A stretch of DNA of 64,000 bases from Brevundimonas pishanensis (lineage in GTDB: Bacteria; Pseudomonadota; Alphaproteobacteria; Caulobacterales; Caulobacteraceae): positions 682,001-746,000 of the forward strand of contig NZ_JAJKBG010000001.1 in the NCBI RefSeq assembly GCF_022750635.1, read 5' to 3'. The number at the start of each line of letters is the position of its first letter. Position 1 is the stretch's first letter. Both the position numbers and the translations under genes were made by a program. Below are positions 54,196 to 62,600 of this stretch, in pieces. Below the pieces are notes generated by a model. It ran no database searches. It was given only the letters and a program-made list of their open reading frames with translations, and had not been told where the DNA came from.

Positions 54196-55623
54196 TTACT
54201 GGTCTTGGGTCCAGCTACCGGCCAGAGCCTTGAACAGGCTGATCTGGGCATTGGCCACGGCCTGTTCCGAACCGGCTAGAGCGGCGTCGGCACCGGAGAG
54301 GGTGCGTTCGGCGTCCAGCACGCTCAGGAAGCTGTCCGCACCAGCGTCGAAACGCAGGCGTGACAGACGGGCAGCGGTGGCTGCCTGTTCGCGAGCGACG
54401 CGCAGGGCGCGCTGGCGATCCAGCTCGTTGGCATAGGCCGACAGAGCGGTCTCGGTTTCCTGAAGTGCCACCAGCACCGTCTGGTCGTAGTTGGCCAGAG
54501 CGGCTTCGGCGCGGGCGTCGGCCTGTTTGATACGGGCGCGAGCGGCGATGACGTTCGGGAACGACCACGAGATCAGGGGGCCGAACGAGAAGCGGAAGTT
54601 CTCGTCATTGCCCAGATCACCGGCATCGAACGCCGTCGAGCCCAACGATCCACCAAGGCGGATCGAGGGGAACATGCCTGCGGTCGCTACATTCACCCGT
54701 GCACCGGCAGCGGCCAGTTCGGCTTCTGCGCGGCGGATGTCGGGGCGGCGGGCCAGAAGGGCGGCACCGTCACCGACCGGGATAGGCTGCGACAGTTGCG
54801 GAGTGGTGCTGCAAGCCTTGGCCGCTTCGCTGGCCTCGGCGGGCGTGCGGCCCGTCAGGGTAGCGAGGCGGAATAGGGCCGCATCACGTCCGGCCCGCAG
54901 CGGCGGCAGGCTGGCACGGGTTTGCTCCAGTGCGGCACGGGCGCGGGCGACGTCCAGACCGTTACCAACACCGCCGGTCAGCAGGCGTTGAACCAGATCT
55001 GCGGTCTGGGTCTGCAGGTCGATATTGCGCTCGGCCACTGCCACCTGTGCGTTGAGCGCGCAGGTGTCGGCATAGGCACGGGCCGTCTCGGCAGCCACCG
55101 TCACGCGCACGGTTTCCAGTGCGGCTTCGGCAGCGCGGGCATCGGCACGGGCGGCGCGGATCGAGGACTCGACGCGACCGAACAGGTCGATCTCATAGGC
55201 CACGTCAAGACCCACATCATAGGTGTCGACGTCCGGCAGTTCGGCACCGCCGGCTTGCGGCGCGGTGATGGTCGAGGACTGGCTGCGGTTGGCGGCACCC
55301 GTCACCGTGGTTGACGGCAGTCGGTTGCTGCGGGTCTCCGACAGCGAGGCACGGACCGCACGCAAGTTTGCGGCGGCGGCTTCGAGGTCGTTGTTCTCGG
55401 CCAGAGCCTGCTGGATCAAAGCATCCAGATTGGCGTCATTATACAGACGCCACCAGTTGCCCTGAACCGGCGCGGTCGAAACCGCGCCAGTCTGGGAGCC
55501 GATGAATTCGCCTTGCGACGAAACCGGCGTGGTCGGAACGACCGGCTTGGGCCCGACGGCGCAGGCGGCCAGCAGGGCCGCCGAGGCCGAGGCCGTCAGC
55601 AGGGTGCGGATGGAGGCTTTCAT
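54196..55623 (-). CDS. RND efflux outer-membrane lipoprotein (OprM/NodT family)
   Basis: This 475-residue outer-membrane channel protein begins MKASIRTLLTASASAALLAAC, a lipobox. It has the repeated helical TolC-like arms (ALAENNDLEAAAANLRAVRA, LLARRPDIRRAEAELAAAGARV). It completes a tripartite pump with the upstream RND and adaptor proteins. Its start overlaps the pump gene stop by one base (TGATG). The ATG at 55623 is preferred over a preceding TTG. Confidence 0.95.
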   Translation of the reverse strand: MKASIRTLLTASASAALLAACAVGPKPVVPTTPVSSQGEFIGSQTGAVSTAPVQGNWWRLYNDANLDALIQQALAENNDLEAAAANLRAVRASLSETRSNRLPSTTVTGAANRSQSSTITAPQAGGAELPDVDTYDVGLDVAYEIDLFGRVESSIRAARADARAAEAALETVRVTVAAETARAYADTCALNAQVAVAERNIDLQTQTADLVQRLLTGGVGNGLDVARARAALEQTRASLPPLRAGRDAALFRLATLTGRTPAEASEAAKACSTTPQLSQPIPVGDGAALLARRPDIRRAEAELAAAGARVNVATAGMFPSIRLGGSLGSTAFDAGDLGNDENFRFSFGPLISWSFPNVIAARARIKQADARAEAALANYDQTVLVALQETETALSAYANELDRQRALRVAREQAATAARLSRLRFDAGADSFLSVLDAERTLSGADAALAGSEQAVANAQISLFKALAGSWTQDQ

Positions 55624-58600
55624 CAAGCGTCTCCCTTCTGGATGGCTTCGTCGGTGTCGAACGGATCATGCGGCGTCGAACCGAAGGAGGTCGGCAGTTG
55701 GCGTTCCTTTTCGGGGCCCTTCGGCAGCTTTCCGGCGATCCAGCGGCAGACCACATAGAAGACTGGCGTGAACAGCAGACCGAAGATGGTCACGCCGATC
55801 ATACCGGACACGACGGAGATACCCAGCGACTGGCGCATCTCTGCACCGGGGCCGCTTGCCAGCGCCAGAGGCAGCACACCGAAGATGAACGCAAACGACG
55901 TCATCAGGATCGGGCGCAGACGCTGGCGGGCAGCCTGAACGGCGGCGTCGAAGCGGTTGAGACCGTCTTCGTCCTCGGCCTGTTTGGCGAACTCGACGAT
56001 CAGGATGGCGTTCTTTGCCGCCAGACCCACGAGCACGACCAGACCGACCTGGACGAGGATGTTGTTGTCCAGACCCATAAGGTTGACCCCGATCATTGCC
56101 GCCAGAATACACATCGGCACGATCAGAATAACGGCCAGCGGAAGCGTGAAGGCTTCATATTGTGCGGCCAGCACGAGGAAGACGAAGACCACGGCCAGGA
56201 CGAAGATCACACCGGCAGAGCCGCTGGATGCTTTTTCCTGATAGGCCATTTCGGTCCATTCATAGCTGAAGCCCTCCGGCAGAGCCTTGCCGGCCAAACC
56301 TTCCATGAAGGCCAAAGCTTCACCCGAAGAGACGCCCGGAGCAGGCGAACCCATCAGTTCCGAAGCCGGGAACAGGTTGAAGCGGACAACACGCGACGGG
56401 CCCGAGGACTCGTAGAGGTTGGCCACAGCACCCACCGGCACCATCGCACCCGAGTTCGAACGAACCTTGAGGTTGGCGATGTCGGAGATGTCGTCGCGGT
56501 ACATCGGCTCTGCCTGTGCTGTCACGCGGAAGGTGCGGCCCAGATAGTTGAAGTCGTTGACGTAGGCCGAGCCCAGATAGATGCCCAGCGTACCGAACAC
56601 CGACGAAGGCTGGACGCCCATCATCAGAGCCTTGTCGCGGTCGATATCGGCCTGAATACGCGGCGAGCCGGTATTGTACATCGAGAAGACCTGGCTGACG
56701 TCGTTCGGGCTTTGGGCAGCAGCGCCCATCATCGCGAATGTCGCCCCTTCCAGCGCCTTGTAGCCAGCGTTGGAACGGTCCTGGATCATCATCTTGAAGC
56801 CACCGTTACCCATGCCCTCAACCGCAGGCGGCGACAGCATGAAGATCTGGGCTTCTTGAATCTGGGCCGCTGCACCGGTCAGGGCACCGCCAAGGGCGGC
56901 CGCGGCCTGATCCTTGTTCGGGCGCTCGTCCCAATGCTTCAGCTTGATGAACATGGTGGCCGAGTTGGAAGCCATCGAGAACGACGAACCGTCGAGACCG
57001 GCAAGGGCGGCCACTTCGGCAACGTTTTCGTTCTGGTTGATGATTTCCAGCGTGCGGTTCAGCACTTCGGTCGTGCGTTCCAGCGAGGCACCCGAGGGCA
57101 GCTGGACGACACCGATCAGCACACCTTGGTCCTGATCGGGGATGAAGCCGGTCGGGGTGTCGGTCAGGCGCCAGCCGGTCACGGCCAGCAGACCGACGTA
57201 GACAGCCAGAACCACGACCGTCATGCGCACAAGGCGTGCGGTCAGGGCACCGAACTTCTCGGAAAGCCAGTCGAAGCCAACGTTGAACTTGTTACCGGCC
57301 CAGCCGATGCCATAGCCGATGGAGCCCAGGACACCCTTCTTGCGGGTCGCATGTTCGTCATGGGCCACGTGCGGCTTGAGCAGCAGCGCCGCCAGAGCCG
57401 GCGACAGGGTTAGGGAGAGCAGCAGCGAGATCAGGGTCGAGGACGCGATCGTCACGGCGAACTGGCGATAGAAGATACCCGGAATGCCCGGCACGAAGGC
57501 GGTCGGCACGAACACTGCGGTCAGCACCAGCGAGATGGCGACCAGAGCGCCCGACACCTCGGCCATGGAGCGGTAGGCCGCTTCATGTGGGGTAAGCCCC
57601 TCGCGGATGTAGCGCTCGACGTTCTCGACCACGATGATGGCGTCGTCGACGACGATACCCACGGCCAGAACCAGAGCGAACAGCGACAGCGAGTTGATGG
57701 AATAGCCGAGGCCCAGCAGCACCGCGAAGGTGCCCACCAGAGCGACCGGAATGGCCAGCACCGGAATGATCGCCGCGCGCCAGGTCTGCAGGAAGACCAG
57801 AACAACGATAGCCACGAGGATGACGGCCTCGAACACCGTGTGGATGACCGACTCCACCGAGGCTTCAACGAACTCGGTCGGGTTATACGGGATGGAATAG
57901 GCAACGCCGGCCGGGAAATCCTTGGCCATGGCTTCCATCTCGTTCAGGACCAGTTCTGCCGACTTCAGAGAGTTGGCACCCGGTTGCTGGATGATACCCA
58001 GACCAACGCCGGCCTTGCCGTCGAAGGTGGCGTTTACGCCATAGTCCTGCGGACCGATCTCGATGCGGGCGACGTCCGACAGACGTGTTACGCGGCCTTG
58101 GGCGTCGGAGCGGATCACGACCTGACCGAACTCTTCAGGCGTCTGTAGACGGCCCTGAACGTCGATTGGGGTTTGGAACGCCGCCGAGTTGGTCGGGTAC
58201 GGAGCCTGACCCAGCGAGCCACCAGCAGCCTGGATGTTCTGGGCTTGGAGGGCACCGACGATGTCCTGAGCCGACAGGTTGCGCGCAGCGGCCTTGGTCG
58301 GGTCGATCCAGATGCGCATGGCATAGTTGCCACCGCCGAACACCATGACCGAGCCTACGCCGTCGAGACGCAGCAGGCGGTCGCGCACGACCGAGTTGCC
58401 GAGGTTACCGAGATAGGTCCGGTCGATGCTGGGGTCATCCGACGTCAGGGCGACCAGCATGAGGAAGCCGCTGGAGGCCTTGTTGACGCTGACGCCAGTG
58501 CGGCGGACCTCTTCGGGCAGGCGCATCTCGGCCAGCGAGACGCGGTTCTGCACCAGAACCTGAGCGGTATCGAGGTCGGTGCCCGGCTCGAAGGTCACGG

Positions 58601-58877
58601 TCACGGCGACGGCACCGTCTGCCGTCGAGGACGACGACAGATAAAGCATGCCCTCAACGCCGTTGACTTCCTGCTCGATGGGAGCGGCGACAGTCTCGGC
58701 CAGCGTTTCGGCGGATGCACCCGGATAGGCGGTGTTGATGGTGATGGTGGGTGGCGCAATGTCTGGATACTGCGCCAGCGGCAGGCTCGGATAGGCAAAC
58801 GCCCCCACCAGTGTGATGAAGGTGGCGATAACGATCGCGAAGATCGGCCTATCGATAAAGAAGCGGGAGAAATTCAT
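55623..58877 (-). CDS. RND multidrug efflux permease (HAE1 family)
   Basis: This 1084-residue inner-membrane proton/drug antiporter has twelve predicted helices and two large periplasmic loops. It starts MNFSRFFIDRPIFAIVIA and has AVGIVVDDAIIVVENVERY, which holds the two Asp of the proton relay. It resembles AcrB/MexB and would export hydrophobic drugs or toxins. A 29-base gap separates it from the adaptor gene. The specific substrates are unknown. Confidence 0.96.
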   Translation of the reverse strand: MNFSRFFIDRPIFAIVIATFITLVGAFAYPSLPLAQYPDIAPPTITINTAYPGASAETLAETVAAPIEQEVNGVEGMLYLSSSSTADGAVAVTVTFEPGTDLDTAQVLVQNRVSLAEMRLPEEVRRTGVSVNKASSGFLMLVALTSDDPSIDRTYLGNLGNSVVRDRLLRLDGVGSVMVFGGGNYAMRIWIDPTKAAARNLSAQDIVGALQAQNIQAAGGSLGQAPYPTNSAAFQTPIDVQGRLQTPEEFGQVVIRSDAQGRVTRLSDVARIEIGPQDYGVNATFDGKAGVGLGIIQQPGANSLKSAELVLNEMEAMAKDFPAGVAYSIPYNPTEFVEASVESVIHTVFEAVILVAIVVLVFLQTWRAAIIPVLAIPVALVGTFAVLLGLGYSINSLSLFALVLAVGIVVDDAIIVVENVERYIREGLTPHEAAYRSMAEVSGALVAISLVLTAVFVPTAFVPGIPGIFYRQFAVTIASSTLISLLLSLTLSPALAALLLKPHVAHDEHATRKKGVLGSIGYGIGWAGNKFNVGFDWLSEKFGALTARLVRMTVVVLAVYVGLLAVTGWRLTDTPTGFIPDQDQGVLIGVVQLPSGASLERTTEVLNRTLEIINQNENVAEVAALAGLDGSSFSMASNSATMFIKLKHWDERPNKDQAAAALGGALTGAAAQIQEAQIFMLSPPAVEGMGNGGFKMMIQDRSNAGYKALEGATFAMMGAAAQSPNDVSQVFSMYNTGSPRIQADIDRDKALMMGVQPSSVFGTLGIYLGSAYVNDFNYLGRTFRVTAQAEPMYRDDISDIANLKVRSNSGAMVPVGAVANLYESSGPSRVVRFNLFPASELMGSPAPGVSSGEALAFMEGLAGKALPEGFSYEWTEMAYQEKASSGSAGVIFVLAVVFVFLVLAAQYEAFTLPLAVILIVPMCILAAMIGVNLMGLDNNILVQVGLVVLVGLAAKNAILIVEFAKQAEDEDGLNRFDAAVQAARQRLRPILMTSFAFIFGVLPLALASGPGAEMRQSLGISVVSGMIGVTIFGLLFTPVFYVVCRWIAGKLPKGPEKERQLPTSFGSTPHDPFDTDEAIQKGDA

Positions 58878-58906
58878 AACTGGGTTTCCGGCCTATGCCT
58901 CTTTAC

Positions 58907-60094
58907 TCAACCTGCGTTGACGAAGGTGGCGGAGGAGGCCGTCGACGCAGCCGTCATCGGCGCAGGGTTTGCCGGCGCTTCCGAAGGTTTGATCGTACCG
59001 TTCTGGGCGGTAACCTTCTGGCCCGGACGGGCGCGTTGCTGACCATTTATGATGACGCGATCATCGGCAGCAAGGCCGGTGCGGATTACGCGCAGGCCGT
59101 TGACGACCGGACCGGTCTGGACCGGCTTGGCACCGACCGTGCCGTCCTTGGCGACAACGTAAACCAGACGGCGGGCACCATCGGCGATGATGGCCGAATC
59201 CGGAACGAGCATGGCTTGGTACTCGGCGGCACCGGCCAATTGGGCATGACCGAACATACCCGGCTTCAGGAAGCCGTTGGCGTTGGCGATGACGGCACGA
59301 AGGCGGATGGTGCCCGAGGCCGGATCAATGGCGTTGTCAGTGAAGTCGAGCGTGCCCGAATGGGTGAACTCGGCTTCGTCCTGCAGACGGACCTTGATCG
59401 GGACAGCGCCCTTGGCCGCTTCACGCTGATAGCGCAGAGCGGTGGCTTCGGAACCATCGAAGACGAAATAGATCGGCGAGGCCGAAACGATGGTGGTCAG
59501 AATGTCACCGGCAGACGAACCGCCACCGATCAGGTTGCCCGGATCAACGCGACGGTCGGACACGCGGCCCGAGATCGGAGCGGTCACGCGGGTGAACTCC
59601 AGCTCCAGATTGCGGGCGCGAATAGCGGCATTGGCCGCCGAAACAGCAGCCTCGGCGGTTTGGACCGCAGCCTTTTTGGCATCATACTCGGCTTGCGAGA
59701 CGGCCTGGGAGGCCAGCAGGCCTTCGGCGCGCGCCAGATCAGCCTTGGCCAGACCCAATTGGGCCTGAGCCTGCGCCAGTTGGGCGCGGGCCGATGCTAG
59801 GGCTGCTTGTGCGGGACGCTGGTCCAGCGTGAACAGCAGTTGGCCCTGACGGACATAGTCACCGTCCTTGAAGTGGACCGACTGGATATAGCCGCCTACG
59901 CGGGCGCGTACGTCAACGCTGCGGGTGGCTTCAAAGCGACCCGTGAATTGGTCCCAGTCCACAACTGTCTGCGAAAGCGGGGCGGACACCGTTACGGGCG
60001 GAGCGCCTTGTTCGGGGGCCTGCTCACCTTTTGAGCAGCCGTAGAGGGCAGCCGCCACTAAGACGGACGCGGCCGCAATCTTCACCGTGCGCAT
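58907..60094 (-). CDS. RND efflux periplasmic adaptor (AcrA/MexA family)
   Basis: This 395-residue lipoprotein has the signal MRTVKIAAASVLVAAALYGC (lipobox LYGC). It has a hairpin domain (ALASARAQLAQAQAQLGLAK), lipoyl-like and beta-barrel parts including GRVSDRRVDPGNLI. It connects the permease to the outer-membrane channel. The ATG at 60094 has AGGAG 9 nt upstream; the longer frame adds 25 residues without support. It is the first gene of the efflux operon, divergent from a TetR gene. Confidence 0.95.
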   Translation of the reverse strand: MRTVKIAAASVLVAAALYGCSKGEQAPEQGAPPVTVSAPLSQTVVDWDQFTGRFEATRSVDVRARVGGYIQSVHFKDGDYVRQGQLLFTLDQRPAQAALASARAQLAQAQAQLGLAKADLARAEGLLASQAVSQAEYDAKKAAVQTAEAAVSAANAAIRARNLELEFTRVTAPISGRVSDRRVDPGNLIGGGSSAGDILTTIVSASPIYFVFDGSEATALRYQREAAKGAVPIKVRLQDEAEFTHSGTLDFTDNAIDPASGTIRLRAVIANANGFLKPGMFGHAQLAGAAEYQAMLVPDSAIIADGARRLVYVVAKDGTVGAKPVQTGPVVNGLRVIRTGLAADDRVIINGQQRARPGQKVTAQNGTIKPSEAPANPAPMTAASTASSATFVNAG

Positions 60095-60164
60095 AGGCGC
60101 AATCTCCTGGTCACTGAATTTTGTCTGCAGAGGCTGAACGCGGGAAAGAGGGAGGGCGCGCCCA

Positions 60165-60180
60165 GTCAACGTGTGTAGAC
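60165..60180. promoter_or_regulatory. Candidate TetR operator, copy 1
   Basis: GTCAACGTGTGTAGAC shares GTCAACG-N2-TG-N2-GAC with a second copy exactly 40 bases away. GTC and GAC at the ends form a partial inverted repeat. It lies 71 bases upstream of the adaptor start, in the position expected for an operator. Confidence 0.5.
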
Positions 60181-60204
60181 TTAATGGCGACGAAGACAGC
60201 CCTT

Positions 60205-60220
60205 GTCAACGGCTGATGAC
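60205..60220. promoter_or_regulatory. Candidate TetR operator, copy 2
   Basis: GTCAACGGCTGATGAC has the same pattern as copy 1 and the arms GTCA / TGAC. It ends directly before the ATG of the TetR gene, so binding would block its own expression, a common TetR feedback design. Confidence 0.5.
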
Positions 60221-60850
60221 ATGGCCATACTCATAGGAAGGTTTTTTGGAGACTTTAGTTTTTTGTCAGCCCGCGAGAGTCATAGGCCGCGCAACGCCGT
60301 AGCCACGCGTCAGGCCATACTCGATGTCGCCCGGCAACGCTTTACAGCCCATAGCTACGATGACGTCGGCATGCGCGATATCGCCCGCGAGGTCGGTGTC
60401 GATGCGGCTCTGATCTCGCGCTATTTCGGCTCCAAAGAGGACCTCTTTGTCGAGGTTCTCGACAGCTGCAAAAATGGCCGTGATCTCACGGAAGGTCCTC
60501 GTGAGGCCTTTGGACGGCGCGTCGCACGCGAGGTGATCCTTGGCGAGTTCGATGGCTGTACCAGTGGCGAGAACCGTCTCGGCGGGTTGCTGATACTGCT
60601 GCGCTCGATTGGGTCTTCCAAAGCTATGGAAGTGGTTCAGCGATCCTCCAACGAGAGGTTTTTCGAACCTCTGGCGGAGTGGATCGGCGGCGAGGATGCG
60701 CAGGTCAGGGCCCGTCTGGTTGCCGGTGTCATTATGGGTATGACCATTAGCCGCGAACTGGCTGGCGGTTTCTCCAGTCTAACGAATGACGAGCAAGAGA
60801 AGCTGGCCATCCGCATGGGTGGCGCGCTCCAAAATCTTCTGGACGGATAA
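60221..60850 (+). CDS. TetR-family transcriptional regulator
   Basis: This 209-residue protein has an N-terminal DNA-binding domain (ATRQAILDVARQRFTAHSYDDVGMRDIAREVG and a recognition helix region DAALISRYFGSKEDLF) and a C-terminal ligand domain. It is divergent from the RND operon, so it probably represses the pump. The ATG at 60221 lacks a clear ribosome-binding site, as the candidate operator ends just before it; a TTG at 60203 or a later start is possible. The inducer is unknown. Confidence 0.9.
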   Translation: MAILIGRFFGDFSFLSARESHRPRNAVATRQAILDVARQRFTAHSYDDVGMRDIAREVGVDAALISRYFGSKEDLFVEVLDSCKNGRDLTEGPREAFGRRVAREVILGEFDGCTSGENRLGGLLILLRSIGSSKAMEVVQRSSNERFFEPLAEWIGGEDAQVRARLVAGVIMGMTISRELAGGFSSLTNDEQEKLAIRMGGALQNLLDG

Positions 60851-60851
60851 C

Positions 60852-60884
60852 GAAAAAGGCGGGCCGCAAAGCCCGCCTTTCTTG
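60852..60884. terminator. Bidirectional terminator between the TetR gene and leuB
   Basis: AAAGGCGGGC / GCCCGCCTTT form a 10-bp stem with a 6-nt loop. TTTCTTGTT follows on the plus strand, TTTTTCG on the minus strand. It lies between convergent genes. Confidence 0.9.
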
Positions 60885-60903
60885 TTGTCTTATGGAGAGG
60901 GCT

Positions 60904-62004
60904 TTAAGCCCAGTGCATCGGCACGTGGCGCGAAGCGGCCCAGTGGATGGCGCGGATGGCATCGACCACAGCGCGAGTGGCGGCTTCGGTGCCCAGTTCG
61001 CCACCCAGATCACGCGTGACCTGATTGGAAGCCTGAACCGCAGCAACGGCGGCTTCGATCGAGCAGGCTTCGTCTTCCAGTCCAAAGCTGTGGCGCAGCA
61101 TCATGGAGGCCGACAAGATGGTGCCAATGGGATTGGCCTTGTCCTGTCCGGCGATGTCGGGGGCCGAGCCGTGGATCGGTTCGAACAGACCCGGACCGCT
61201 TTCGCCCAGCGAGGCCGAAGGCAGCAGGCCGATAGAGCCGCCTAATACTGAAATCTCGTCCGACAAAATGTCGCCGAACATGTTCTCGGTCAGGATGACA
61301 TCGTATTCACGCGGCTTGAGGATCAGGTGCATGGCCATGGAATCGACCAGTGCATGTTCCAGCGTGATGTCGGGGAATTCCTCGGCATGGATGCGGTTTA
61401 CGGTCTCGCGCCACAGCCGCGAGGTTTCCAGCACATTGGCCTTGTCGACCGAAGTGACCTTGCCGCGGCGTTGTTGGGCTGCCTTAAAGGCGGCGCGGGT
61501 GACGCGCTCGATCTCGGCGACCGAATAGGTGCACAGGTCCGAGGCTTCGGTTTCGGTGCGGGTGCGTTCGCCGAAATAGACGCCGCCGGTCAACTCACGG
61601 AAAACCAGCAGGTCCACGCCCTCGACGATCTCGCGCTTCAGCGGCGAGCGGTGCGCCAGTGCAGGCGAAACCTGCAGGGGGCGCAGGTTGGCAAACAGGC
61701 CCATTTCCTTGCGGATGGTCAGCAGGCCCTGTTCGGGACGAACCGGCTTGCCGTCGAACTTGGGATCACCCACGGCACCCAGCAGGACGGCATCGGCCTT
61801 CACACAGGCATCGCGCGTGGCGTCCGGCAGCGGAGTGCCGGTGGCATCGATGGCCGCACCGCCGATCAGGTGTTCTTCAAAATTGAACTGATGGCCATAG
61901 ATGTCACCCAGTGCGGTCAGGACGCGCTGGGCAGCCTTGGTGACTTCGGGGCCGACGCCATCGCCCGGCAGGACGACGATGTTAAAGGTGCGTTTCTCGC
62001 TCAT
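60904..62004 (-). CDS. leuB: 3-isopropylmalate dehydrogenase
   Basis: It oxidatively decarboxylates 3-isopropylmalate in leucine synthesis with NAD. The 366-residue protein starts MSEKRTFNIVVLPGDGVGPEV. It has LTGGVYFGERT, the substrate region LRPLQVSPALAHRSPL and TENMFGDILSDE, as in the family. It is the last gene of leuC-leuD-leuB and overlaps leuD by 4 bases (ATGA). Confidence 0.97.
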   Translation of the reverse strand: MSEKRTFNIVVLPGDGVGPEVTKAAQRVLTALGDIYGHQFNFEEHLIGGAAIDATGTPLPDATRDACVKADAVLLGAVGDPKFDGKPVRPEQGLLTIRKEMGLFANLRPLQVSPALAHRSPLKREIVEGVDLLVFRELTGGVYFGERTRTETEASDLCTYSVAEIERVTRAAFKAAQQRRGKVTSVDKANVLETSRLWRETVNRIHAEEFPDITLEHALVDSMAMHLILKPREYDVILTENMFGDILSDEISVLGGSIGLLPSASLGESGPGLFEPIHGSAPDIAGQDKANPIGTILSASMMLRHSFGLEDEACSIEAAVAAVQASNQVTRDLGGELGTEAATRAVVDAIRAIHWAASRHVPMHWA

Positions 62005-62600
62005 CGTGCGATCTCCGGTTGGGGGTCATTGCGGGTGGCTTCAAAAGCCGAGATGGTTTCGTCGCGGGCCAGCAGCCAGCCCAGAGTGTCGACACCGTCG
62101 ATCAGGCACTGGCGGGCAAAGGCTTCGACCTTGAACGGGACAGGGGCGGCATTGCCGCGCTGGATCTGGTTGTTCTCCAGATCGATGGTGACCGGCTGGT
62201 CCTGATTTTGAGCCAGATCGTCCCAGACCCCCTGGCTGACCACGATGGGCAGCAGGCCGTTCTTCAGCGCGTTGGAGGTGAAGATGTCGGCGATCTCGGT
62301 CGAGATCACGGCCTTGAAGCCATAATCCAGCAGCGCCCACGGGGCATGCTCGCGCGAGGAGCCGCAGGCGAAGTTCGGCCCGCCCAGAATGATGCGGTAC
62401 TCGCTCGGGTCGATGCGGTTCAGGATGGCCTCGGGCTTGGGCGAACCATCGGCCTCATAGCGCCAGTCATTAAAGGCGTGCTTGCCCAGACCTTCACGCG
62501 TGGTGGTGGTCAGGAAGCGGGCCGGAATGATCTGGTCGGTGTCTATATTGGCCTGAGACAGGACCACGACCTTGGACGTCAGCGTCTTGAACGGTTCCAT
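62001..62600 (-). CDS. leuD: 3-isopropylmalate dehydratase small subunit
   Basis: It forms the isomerase complex with LeuC, converting 2- to 3-isopropylmalate. The 199-residue swivel-domain protein starts [20 protein letters not shown] and has the family motifs DTDQIIPARF and GPNFACGSSREHAPWAL. It overlaps leuC by one base (TGATG) and leuB by 4. The ATG at 62600 is chosen over a preceding TTG. Confidence 0.96.
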   Translation of the reverse strand: MEPFKTLTSKVVVLSQANIDTDQIIPARFLTTTTREGLGKHAFNDWRYEADGSPKPEAILNRIDPSEYRIILGGPNFACGSSREHAPWALLDYGFKAVISTEIADIFTSNALKNGLLPIVVSQGVWDDLAQNQDQPVTIDLENNQIQRGNAAPVPFKVEAFARQCLIDGVDTLGWLLARDETISAFEATRNDPQPEIAR

